DNA from: CAZVGZ01 sp964627605
GTDB lineage: Bacteria > Latescibacterota > MWCZ01 > CAZVGZ01
Length of the DNA stretch: 12,330 nucleotides
Reading direction: 5' to 3'
Assembly: GCA_964627605.1 (NCBI GenBank)
Contig: CAZVGZ010000058.1
Coordinates: 1 to 12,330, forward strand
How positions within the stretch are numbered: position 1 is the first letter of the stretch; each line of letters begins with the position of its first letter. The position numbers and the translations under genes are program-made. The notes under the pieces are model-generated. The model was given only the letters and a program-made list of their open reading frames with translations. It was not told where the DNA came from and made no database searches. Positions 6,233-12,330 of this stretch are shown here, in pieces.

Positions 6233-7231
6233 CTATTCGGGAGGCCACGGCCATGTACCGAGGGATTTTAGGAGGTCTTCGTTGACGACGTTGGGTGGGC
6301 GCTGATTGGTGAGGGCCAGAGACATAGTCTCGGCGGTGCGATCGCGCATCCTCACGATGGAGCCTTCGGAATACCAGGCCATGTGGGGTGTGAGGATCAC
6401 GGTGTCCAGTTTGCAGAGGGGATGTTCTGCCGGAAATGGTTCTGGATCGAGAACATCCAAAGCAACACCGGCTATCTGCTTCTGTTCCATTGAGACCGCC
6501 AACCCGTCCAGATCGACCACAGGTCCGCGGGAGGTGTTGACGAGATGGGCAGTGGGTTTCATCACCTCCAACTGAGGCGGCCCGATAAGATGTCTTGTCT
6601 CATCATTTAGAGGAACGTGCACTGTAACCGCATCTGAGGTGCGCAGCAGGTCATCAAGCCCCACCAACTCTACATCAAGTTCGGTTCCTTTTATATACGG
6701 ATCGCACGCTATTACGGTAAATCCAAACCCAAGTGCCTTTCTGGCGAACGCACTTCCAATACGCCCAAGACCGACTATCCCGACCGTCGAGGCCATTAAA
6801 TCCGGCGCAGGCACAGCAATCTCGAACGACCAAACACCTCGACGGATGGCCGCGTTCTGCTGCGGAATTCGCCGAATGGTCGCCAACATCAAGCTAAACG
6901 CGTGGCTGGCAACATCCTCGCTGCCGTAGTCCGGCACGTTGCAGACCGTAACACCAAGTTCAGAAGCGCCCTGAAGATCGACAGTATCGAAGCCGACGCC
7001 CTGGCGTACTATCGCCTTTAAGTTTGGTGCCTGCGCGAGAGTCTGCTTGGAGAGGTAGACGTGTTGATTGATAAGCCCATCGGCGTCAGCGAGAAACGGG
7101 GGCAACTCCTCTGGTTCATGGCAGCGCGCATCGACTAGCTCAATCCCGTGTTTGGAAAGAATAACAGCCTCTCTGCTGCCGTCGCGATATATGTTGTCGG
7201 TGAAAACTACGCGGGACTGGCGGTCAGACAT
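6233..7231 (-). CDS. D-2-hydroxyacid dehydrogenase, C-terminal-binding-protein type
   Basis: A 332-residue NAD-dependent dehydrogenase that would interconvert a 2-keto acid and a D-2-hydroxy acid in the cytoplasm. The Rossmann motif is GLGRIG (154-159), followed by an acidic Asp177 in ACDPY, which favours NAD over NADP. The catalytic set is readable: Arg235 in VNTSRGPVVD, Glu264 in LDPEPFP, and His283 in LTPHMAWYSE. The RQGVGFDTVD motif (76-85) and the HMAWYSE variant fit the CtBP-like branch. The ATG at 7231 is preferred to a GTG 30 nt upstream because AAAGGA lies 8 nt before it. It is the last gene of the minus-strand group, 68 nt after tlpA. No clear terminator was seen downstream. The substrate is unknown. 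Confidence 0.92.
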   Translation of the reverse strand: MSDRQSRVVFTDNIYRDGSREAVILSKHGIELVDARCHEPEELPPFLADADGLINQHVYLSKQTLAQAPNLKAIVRQGVGFDTVDLQGASELGVTVCNVPDYGSEDVASHAFSLMLATIRRIPQQNAAIRRGVWSFEIAVPAPDLMASTVGIVGLGRIGSAFARKALGFGFTVIACDPYIKGTELDVELVGLDDLLRTSDAVTVHVPLNDETRHLIGPPQLEVMKPTAHLVNTSRGPVVDLDGLAVSMEQKQIAGVALDVLDPEPFPAEHPLCKLDTVILTPHMAWYSEGSIVRMRDRTAETMSLALTNQRPPNVVNEDLLKSLGTWPWPPE

Positions 7232-7299
7232 CTTGGATCCTTTCTGGGACGCTGAATCCACGGTTTGGGCTTCGGGTTGTTTGGCCTACACCTTGCGTG

Positions 7300-7836
7300 T
7301 CAAGCGGGGGTGCGTTCGGCTAATAGAGGGGCGATGGTTTGTCTAAGTGCTCCTGGTTGGGGCATTCCGTCGAAAACCTGCACGACAGCGCCGTCTCGGC
7401 CAACAACAACTACGGTGGGAAACCCAGTCAACCCATAAGTCTCTATGGTCTTGTTGTTCCCCACGACTAGCGGATAGCTGATCCCATGTTTTGCGATGAG
7501 GGTCTGAACCAGAACTGGGTCGCTCTGCATGGTGACTCCGACAATTAACAACCCATCTGCCTTATACTCTTCCTGCATGGCGACTAGACGCGGTAGCGAC
7601 ACGAGACACGGTTGGCACCACGACGCCCAAAAATCAAGAACAACCACTTTGCCATCAAAGTCGCTTCCAGACAGCCTGCCGCCGCCAATTCTGGGCAGTG
7701 GGATGATATCTTCAAATACGCTAGGGGTTGGTTTTCCGGAGTTTGTGGAGCCGCCGCACGCTGCAAACAGGACACAGATGAATAGAGTGGCCCTTTTGAT
7801 CCGGTTACTCAAAGACGTCACCCAATCCCAGGTCAT
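7300..7836 (-). CDS. TlpA/ResA-like thioredoxin lipoprotein
   Basis: A 178-residue membrane-anchored thiol-disulfide protein. The signal peptide ends in LFAAC (Cys27), predicting lipidation and a periplasmic position. The thioredoxin fold follows: VVVLDFWASWCQPC with the redox pair Cys74/Cys77, a cis-proline in TGFPT (Pro140), and the extended LIVGVTMQSDP strand typical of the AhpC/TSA-Redoxin branch. Such proteins reduce cytochrome c apoproteins or other exported disulfides. The start is ATG 7836; a longer open frame upstream lies inside the sigma-factor gene and adds no domain. Ribosome-binding is weak, but the start overlaps the original end of the sigma gene and lies 2 nt after the frameshifted one, so translational coupling is likely. 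Confidence 0.88.
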   Translation of the reverse strand: MTWDWVTSLSNRIKRATLFICVLFAACGGSTNSGKPTPSVFEDIIPLPRIGGGRLSGSDFDGKVVVLDFWASWCQPCLVSLPRLVAMQEEYKADGLLIVGVTMQSDPVLVQTLIAKHGISYPLVVGNNKTIETYGLTGFPTVVVVGRDGAVVQVFDGMPQPGALRQTIAPLLAERTPA

Positions 7837-8399
7837 CTTCAACCGAGGAGTGGGAAATCCCGTGCTGTGCAGCGTACTCCCGCAAAGGGGCTTGTAGCTG
7901 CCCACGGGCGCGAGACAGGCGGGATCGCACGGTGCCTATGGGAAGCTCCGATCTCCTGGTATGACAGCCCCTGGACTTCTGCCAACAGAAGCACAATGCG
8001 GAAATATTCAGGAAGTGTCTCGATTGCGGCCTGCATCTCATCGCCGAACAGGCCATCAAACACTTCGGCTTCCGAGTTGCTGAACTCCTTTACCGACTTG
8101 TCGAAGAACTTTTCGCCGAAATCGGCCAACTCGTCGTAGTCCACTTTATGTGGTTCGCGTAAGCGCTTGCGGTACAGATTGATATAGGTATTGGTCAATA
8201 TCGTAAAAAGCCCGGCTTTACAGAATGTGCCCGACTGGTATTGGTCCCAAAAGCGCCACGCTTTAAGATATGTCTCTTGCACTAAATCGTCGGCTTCGCT
8301 TCGGCCCCGGGCCATCGACAGCGCGGTGCCATAAAGCGTGTCCATGCGGGGGACAGCCTCTCGCTCAAACTCCGCTCTCCGATCGGTATTGGCGCTCAC
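7805..8399 (-). pseudogene. ECF sigma factor with frameshift and small deletion in region 4
   Basis: From GTG 8399 (GGAGG about 6 nt upstream) the protein shows region 2: ADDLVQETYLKAWRFWDQY (36-54) and CKAGLFTILTNTYINLYRK. Region 4 begins LPEYFRIVLLLAEVQGLSYQEI (to Ile150, codon 7950-7952). There the sense jumps frame, and ELPIGTVRSRLSRARGQL continues to TAA 7805-7807. Compared with the usual spacing between QEI and PIGTV, about 11 nt are missing, removing part of the helix-turn-helix. The unshifted frame instead ends in a nonsense tail at TGA 7839-7841. Region 2 could still bind core polymerase, but -35 recognition should be lost. A real mutation or a sequence error are both possible. It leads the sigma-tlpA-dehydrogenase operon. 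Confidence 0.82.
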
Positions 8400-8442
8400 C
8401 CAAACCTCCGTGAGTGGTGGGTATTACGACGCGCTCTGAGGC

Positions 8443-8471
8443 ATAATACCGAATGGGCGTAAGAGGGTCAA
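8443..8471 (-). promoter_or_regulatory. Housekeeping-type promoter for the sigma/tlpA/dehydrogenase operon
   Basis: Reading the minus strand, TTGACC (8471-8466) is separated by exactly 17 nt from TATTAT (8448-8443). Each hexamer differs from the sigma-70 consensus by one base or two. It lies about 45 nt before the GTG start of the sigma gene. Confidence 0.65.
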
Positions 8472-8546
8472 GCGAACTGCTCAATACTGCGCAAGTCGAT
8501 CGCTGAAACAGCAAAACGAGTTCCGCACTTTGAGCAGGTGCGCGCC

Positions 8547-8576
8547 TTGACCCAAAATAGGGAATCTGGTTATTCT
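8547..8576 (+). promoter_or_regulatory. Probable tRNA-Phe promoter
   Basis: TTGACC at 8547-8552 is followed by TATTCT at 8571-8576 with an 18-nt spacer, 42 nt before the tRNA. The -35 is identical to that of the divergent operon's promoter. Confidence 0.5.
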
Positions 8577-8617
8577 TTTAGTTTGGTTAGTCGCCGACCA
8601 GCCCTCTAACCATATCA

Positions 8618-8690
<73 letters not shown>

Positions 8691-8704
8691 TACCTTAGTA
8701 AATT

Positions 8705-8740
8705 AAGAGGTTTACGGTCTTCCGTAGACCCCTCTTCTTT
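8705..8740 (+). terminator. Intrinsic terminator of tRNA-Phe
   Basis: Fifteen nt after the tRNA, AAGAGG (8705-8710) pairs with CCTCTT (8731-8736) and TACGG (8713-8717) with CCGTA (8722-8726) around a TCTT loop, with a small internal asymmetry. A CTTTTG tail follows. Confidence 0.75.
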
Positions 8741-8756
8741 TGTCCTCAAATACCCC

Positions 8757-8975
8757 ATGGCACACTCACGGCACAGTTCAAAACAAAACATCACTTTTAC
8801 ACAAGCTGAGTACCACAACAGGTGTGTGACGCAATCGCAGCGGCGTTATCTGAAGGCTATCGAATCATTGGCGAGGGTGCGCCGCTTGCTGAAGCCTGTC
8901 GCGCAGGTGAACGTAGGGGTCAATCAAGTGAATGTGGCGGGTAATGTTGATCTGATTCCCGACCGGGTCAATTGA
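8757..8975 (+). CDS. Short conserved-hypothetical fragment, tRNA-flanking
   Basis: From ATG 8757 a 72-residue frame includes RYLKAIESLARVRRLLKPVA followed by QVNVGVNQVNVAG. That pairing of a helix with a QVN-x-x-x-x-QVN-V-A-G strand is familiar from the C-terminal ends of small phage or mobile-element-associated hypothetical proteins. The N-terminal half is not recognisable and there is no ribosome-binding site, so this is probably the tail of a larger decayed gene. It immediately follows tRNA-Phe, a common integration position. Function unknown. Confidence 0.4.
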   Translation: MAHSRHSSKQNITFTQAEYHNRCVTQSQRRYLKAIESLARVRRLLKPVAQVNVGVNQVNVAGNVDLIPDRVN

Positions 8976-9389
8976 TCACAGGACGGCGATCTGTCGACGC
9001 CCGGGGGATGTCAGCTATTTGCTTGTCTCATCGACACACCGTCGAATGGGCGGTAAAATACAATACCACCCGTCTATGTTCTGCTACAAGGATTACCGCT
9101 GGTCGAAAGTCGAGGGGTAGCGGTTGCCCCAGTGATTGGGTAGGTGACGATCGCGGTAATCAGGGTTTTGTATGTTTTGTACCCCGTATCCGTGCATATT
9201 GAGAATATCTCATCCGCTCGTTGCCAGCAACTCGATACCGATAAAAAATATTATGTAAACCTTACCATAGAGGGGAGTATTGATGTCATACGCAGCATTG
9301 ATGGTGTTGTGGTATTGGGCTATATTGTTGGCAGTGTCAGTCAATTGGCGAAGTGGATACGGAGAGAATAATGTGAACTATTAGCTATT
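8976..9389 (+). other. AT-richer stretch with no assignable gene
   Basis: This interval is visibly richer in A and T than the flanks, especially 9160-9380 (for example GATAAAAAATATTATG). One frame (9144-9371, GTG start) encodes 75 residues including YYVNLTIEGSIDVI and a hydrophobic VVVLGYIVGSV. I cannot place it in a family, and it has no ribosome-binding site. It may be a fragment of foreign DNA next to the ParA remnant. Confidence 0.4.
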
Positions 9390-9512
9390 GTGAATCAAAA
9401 GGGCGGGTCAGGGAAGACTACGACATCAGTAAATCTGGCGGCGGAGCTGGGAGAGTTGCAGCAAAAAGTTCTCGTAATCGATTTGGCTATAGAGGTGCTG
9501 TCGATATCCTGA
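9390..9512 (+). pseudogene. ParA/Soj ATPase N-terminal fragment
   Basis: The frame reads VNQKGGSGKTTTSVNLAAEL, an excellent deviant Walker A motif of ParA partition ATPases, then QQKVLVIDL, the start of Walker A'. After VIDL the family pattern (normally D-x-Q-G-N) is lost and the frame stops at TGA 9510-9512, about 41 codons in. Full ParA proteins have about 250 residues, so some 200 are missing. An in-frame TAA lies at 9369-9371, and a possible GTG start at 9373 is out of frame by one base. No ParB or parS site is seen. The sequence passes directly into a Gfo/Idh fragment, pointing to a deletion junction near 9485-9515. Confidence 0.75.
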
Positions 9513-9515
9513 GAT

Positions 9516-9734
9516 GTGATGCGGTCCATGCTGCGGTGGATGGGCGGCGAAGTAGCCGAGGTCGTAAGCCATGTCCGCACTATTGACGCCACATACGACA
9601 ACGCATTCAACGCAATGGTCAAGTTTGAGTCAGGCGCAACAGGCTTCCTTGTTGCTAACTGGATGGTCGGGGCAAGGGTCCTACACGGCCGTGAGTTCTC
9701 CCGCACGATGATCAGCCCTTGGATCATGTGCTAA
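9516..9734 (+). pseudogene. Gfo/Idh/MocA oxidoreductase, internal fragment
   Basis: About 72 residues read LRWMGGEVAEVVSHVRT, then YDNAFNAMVKFESGATGFLV and NWMVGARV. This is the middle of the C-terminal substrate-binding domain of Gfo/Idh/MocA sugar oxidoreductases, where D-N-A-x-x-x-x-x-F-x-S-G-A-x-G is characteristic. The Rossmann N-terminus with GxGxxG and the catalytic EKP are absent, as is the end of the protein. After GARV the sequence (LHGREFSRT) appears shifted relative to the family's E-H-G-x-G pattern. The frame ends at TAA 9732-9734, sharing bases with the stop of the opposing STAS fragment. Confidence 0.7.
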
Positions 9735-9904
9735 TCCACCTCCAAGACCTGCGACATATCAAGCAAAAGCGGACGACCCTCGCGCTCTACCACCATGTCA
9801 CACAAATCGTTACGGAATTTATCCGCTCCAGCTTCAAGGGTCGCGTGTTTCTCACCGACATGCACGATTAGCACGTCCCCCATCAGCTCTTCAGTAAAAT
9901 GCAT
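9731..9904 (-). pseudogene. STAS domain (anti-sigma factor antagonist type), C-terminally truncated
   Basis: The minus-strand frame from ATG 9904 (open further to a TTG at 9937) reads GDVLIVHVGEKHATLEAGAD, then RPLLLDMSQVLEVD and stops with TAG. STAS domains have GDVxVVxxxGxLD... and LDLSxVxxIDSSGLG. The protein ends precisely at VD, just before the SSG loop with the phosphorylatable serine, so the last 50 or so residues are missing. The cut coincides with the end of the Gfo/Idh fragment on the other strand. It has no clear ribosome-binding site, so it is probably non-functional. Full members are about 110 residues and act in partner-switching regulation of sigma factors. Confidence 0.68.
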
Positions 9905-10030
9905 ATCCAATGCCCACCTGATATCACGAACGCGCAAGCCCGCCCGTTCGTACTAAAAACAACAGCGACGGATTCCAGCCAAGAACGTAGGCAACCGGTA
10001 GCCCTAAGGTCAACATCACTCCGCTACAAC

Positions 10031-10066
10031 ACACAGGCGGCTGGCAATCCTGCCAGCCGCCTGTGT
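10031..10066 (-). terminator. Strong terminator hairpin, probably bidirectional
   Basis: A perfect 16-bp stem pairs 10031-10046 with 10051-10066 around the 4-nt loop ATCC. It lies 27 nt after the stop of the large minus-strand gene. The T-rich flank (TTAATTGTTG) is on the + side, so it may stop transcription from both sides. Confidence 0.8.
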
Positions 10067-10093
10067 TAATTGTTGCCGATACTACACGCGTCG

Positions 10094-12330
10094 TTAGCGC
10101 ATGAAAGTCATCCGACGGATCTGGTTTACCTCATCAGTGATAAGGCGATACCAGTAGATGCCGCTGGCAGCGGTCTGACCGCTGCGCGTTGTCCCGTTCC
10201 AGCGCATGAAGTAGTGTCCGGCGGGCTGGACAGCGTCCATCACCGTAAGGACCTCCTGGCCCATCATGTTGTAGATCACCAGTCGAACACGCCCTGCCGA
10301 TGATAGCGAATATGGGATTGTGGTGGTCGGGTTGAACGGGTTAGGCAAATTCTGCCCCAACTCCGTTACCAGAGGTACACCACCCATTATACCCACCGGC
10401 AGCTCCACGACAAGAGTCACCGATATCGTGTCTGAATAGAGCTCCGTGCTGCCAAACTCATTGACAATGATGTCAAAGATATGGGTGCCTTCATCGGCGC
10501 TGTTGGGGGTCCACTCTATCGCATAACCGATAACCTTGATCCCCTCTGTCGTCAATTCGACCTCCCTGGCGACCGGGGTAGCGCCTACCGGCAACCCGCT
10601 GAAGTCCCACGCCAGACTATCGTTGTCATAGTCGAAAGCAGCAAAAACGCCTGTCGAGAGCGAGTCGGCGTAGATGGAGTCGACATCCGCCTGGTCGGTG
10701 CCGGGGACGTAGTCCCCCCAACCATGGGCAGTGTACACATCTATCTTCGGTGCAAGGTTGACGTTTGCGATCGTGACGACCACAACTGCCGAGTCCGCCA
10801 ACAGCTCATTTGTACTCACCTCGTGGGCTATGAATGTCACGTTGTACTCACCAGCATCAAGTGTATCCGGTGTCCACGTAAACGCACCGCTAACCGGGTC
10901 TAGCTGGGCACCGGGTGGCAGGTCTACAGCACCATAGTTCACAGAGTCGCCATTAACGTCCGTGGCCACCAACGTAAATGTGAGCTCGGCGAACTCTGTG
11001 CCAAACACAGGCTGCTTGGAAGCGTTAATAAATCCCGGCGCAAAGTTGACCGCGCCGACACCAATATTCACCTTGGCGGTATCGGTCGCACCAGCTGTGT
11101 CAGCGGCGACAAAAACCGCTACATAACTTCCTTCTTCACCTACCACCGGCGTCCACGTAAGCGTCTGTGTGGACGAGTCGAAAGCCGCTGTGTTGCCTTC
11201 CGGTAGTCCGCTCAAGTCAGCGGTAAAAGTCAGGCTATCGCCAACAACAGTGTCAGCATCTGTGGCGTGGACAATAAGAGTTAGAAGGTCGCCGACCGCT
11301 ACTAACCGGTCAGCTTCAGACGCTTCTGAGAACACCGGAGAATCAGCGGTGTTGGCGGTCGTTATCACCAGCGTATCTATAACGACATAACCACCGTCTG
11401 TGACAGACACAAATACCGAGTCGGTCGCAGGGGCTAGCGGGGTTCCAGCCAATGTCCCTGTACCGTCATGGTTGTCTGTGAGCACCAACCAATCTGGTCC
11501 ATCGGCACTGATCGTCAGAGCGTCGCCGTCAGAATCGCTTGAGGAGACCGAAACTGTATAAGCCAAATCCTCAGTCGCACCAGCCGGCGTGACAGCCGAC
11601 CAAGATGGTGTGGCGTTTGGTTTGACAATGATCGTGTAGGTCCTCGACGATGTCGCATTGTCAGGAGTTGTTGTCACTGTTAATGTGACGGTCACGGTGT
11701 CGTTGGTCACCACAACAGGAGAGGTGCCTGAAAGAACGTCACCGTCAAGTGAAAGCCACCCAGGCGCGGCGTCCAGCGATATCGCGGTAGACCGGCCCAG
11801 AGGGTCAGACGCCCCAACGCTGTATTCAAGCGCCCAGCCACCACCAACAGTCTGCGGGATCGGCGCACCTATGGCCGGCGAAGAAAACGCTGTTCCCTCA
11901 GCGATAAGCGATACTTCGTGGTATACATCGTCGCCATTGGTGTCGTTGGTCTCTATCACCAGCGTCGCTGTGCGAACCCCTGCGATGTGGGGTTGGAAGT
12001 AGATTCGAGGGATCCAACCGGTTCGTCCGCTGAAGGTCGCTTTGCCCAGCAGCCCAGTGGTGTCAGAGTTAAGGAATCCGAACTCCTGAAACCCTTCAGC
12101 CGATGGCGCAATCGTCATAGAAGCTACAAGCGTTCCAGGATAGACCGCCGAACACAGGTTGCCATCATATAGCCGCCCGTTGTAGATGTCACTACATATC
12201 TCTTCAACAGAGTTGCCCTGCGGACCGTCCGCACGAAGGGCGACCTCGTAGGCGACGAAACCAGATAGATCAATGTCGAACTGATTGGGTGTCCCGTAGT
12301 AGCGGAAATCTAGCTGTTTTGGCGGTATTC
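10094..12330 (-). CDS. Large secreted multi-Ig-like protein with C-terminal sorting domain, 5' end beyond window
   Basis: About 744 residues are visible; the frame stays open to the right edge, so an ATG at 12118 is only internal. After an N-terminal stretch with ATLVIETND...YHEVSLIAEGTA (ASPM/choice-of-anchor-like) come about five Ig-like/cadherin-like repeats. They share GDxLTxxxxxLP..., FxWTPxxxxxGxYxVxFxA and AP-x-I linkers, as in putative-Ig (He_PIG) arrays. The last 90 residues are a sorting domain: LGQNLPNPFNPTTTIPYSL, VRLVIYNMMGQEV, AGHYFMRWNGTTRSG, SGIYWYRL, and a final RRMTFMR. In the FCB group this domain directs export by type IX secretion or resembles FlgD-Ig. The protein is likely surface-displayed, with adhesion or scaffold roles. 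It is the longest intact gene here and ends before a strong terminator. Confidence 0.9.
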   Translation of the reverse strand, partial: IPPKQLDFRYYGTPNQFDIDLSGFVAYEVALRADGPQGNSVEEICSDIYNGRLYDGNLCSAVYPGTLVASMTIAPSAEGFQEFGFLNSDTTGLLGKATFSGRTGWIPRIYFQPHIAGVRTATLVIETNDTNGDDVYHEVSLIAEGTAFSSPAIGAPIPQTVGGGWALEYSVGASDPLGRSTAISLDAAPGWLSLDGDVLSGTSPVVVTNDTVTVTLTVTTTPDNATSSRTYTIIVKPNATPSWSAVTPAGATEDLAYTVSVSSSDSDGDALTISADGPDWLVLTDNHDGTGTLAGTPLAPATDSVFVSVTDGGYVVIDTLVITTANTADSPVFSEASEADRLVAVGDLLTLIVHATDADTVVGDSLTFTADLSGLPEGNTAAFDSSTQTLTWTPVVGEEGSYVAVFVAADTAGATDTAKVNIGVGAVNFAPGFINASKQPVFGTEFAELTFTLVATDVNGDSVNYGAVDLPPGAQLDPVSGAFTWTPDTLDAGEYNVTFIAHEVSTNELLADSAVVVVTIANVNLAPKIDVYTAHGWGDYVPGTDQADVDSIYADSLSTGVFAAFDYDNDSLAWDFSGLPVGATPVAREVELTTEGIKVIGYAIEWTPNSADEGTHIFDIIVNEFGSTELYSDTISVTLVVELPVGIMGGVPLVTELGQNLPNPFNPTTTIPYSLSSAGRVRLVIYNMMGQEVLTVMDAVQPAGHYFMRWNGTTRSGQTAASGIYWYRLITDEVNQIRRMTFMR

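Noticed and set aside
9395..9727. A 110-codon minus-strand frame opposite the ParA and Gfo/Idh fragments
   Set aside because: It is antisense to two recognisable family signatures and has no motif of its own.

Overview
This window looks like chromosomal DNA from an uncultivated Gram-negative bacterium, probably of the FCB superphylum (Latescibacterota, Zixibacteria, Fidelibacterota or a relative). The main evidence is the right-hand surface protein. It ends in a PNPFNP/GQEV/SGIYWYRL C-terminal sorting domain of the type IX secretion/FlgD-like kind. There are also several lipoproteins with lipoboxes and remnants of glycine-rich outer-membrane proteins typical of these lineages. The phylum is an inference.

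Left part (1-3490, + strand). The 3' part of a secreted beta-sandwich (PPC-like) lipoprotein is followed by an SH3b-FxLYD gene broken by one amber codon. Then come three healthy metabolic genes: a HAD-superfamily hydrolase, a nitrilase/carbon-nitrogen hydrolase, and a BtuF-like cobalamin/siderophore-binding lipoprotein. The last two overlap by 20 nt and must be co-transcribed. No BtuC/BtuD partner is visible.

Middle (3490-6232). This is a gene graveyard. It holds two adjacent, separately damaged glycine-rich outer-membrane protein genes, a 53-codon stub of the left-edge lipoprotein, a DinB/ClbS-like fragment, and an antisense remnant of an exported protein with a CG...HFxVHYT signature. The first 55 bases of the window recur exactly, in the same reading frame, at 5600-5654. 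This is either a real partial duplication or the footprint of an assembly-graph overlap. If it is an overlap, bases 5501-5599 plus 1-300 rebuild one complete lipoprotein gene.

Right-centre (6233-8399, - strand). An apparent operon runs ECF sigma factor, TlpA-like thioredoxin lipoprotein, then a C-terminal-binding-protein-type D-2-hydroxyacid dehydrogenase. It has a good housekeeping-type promoter upstream. The sigma gene has a frameshift and a small deletion inside its region-4 helix-turn-helix, yet the frameshifted stop still sits 2 nt before the tlpA start.

Right part (8500-12330). An intact tRNA-Phe(GAA), with its own promoter and terminator, is followed by a second graveyard: a short conserved-hypothetical fragment, a ParA Walker-A fragment, a Gfo/Idh/MocA fragment and a truncated STAS domain. 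A perfect 16-bp terminator stem separates these from a large secreted multi-Ig-like protein on the - strand that runs off the right edge. I found no CRISPR array, transposase, rRNA or complete new defence system. The standout features are the concentration of recognisable dead genes and the repeat/junction at 5600-5654.
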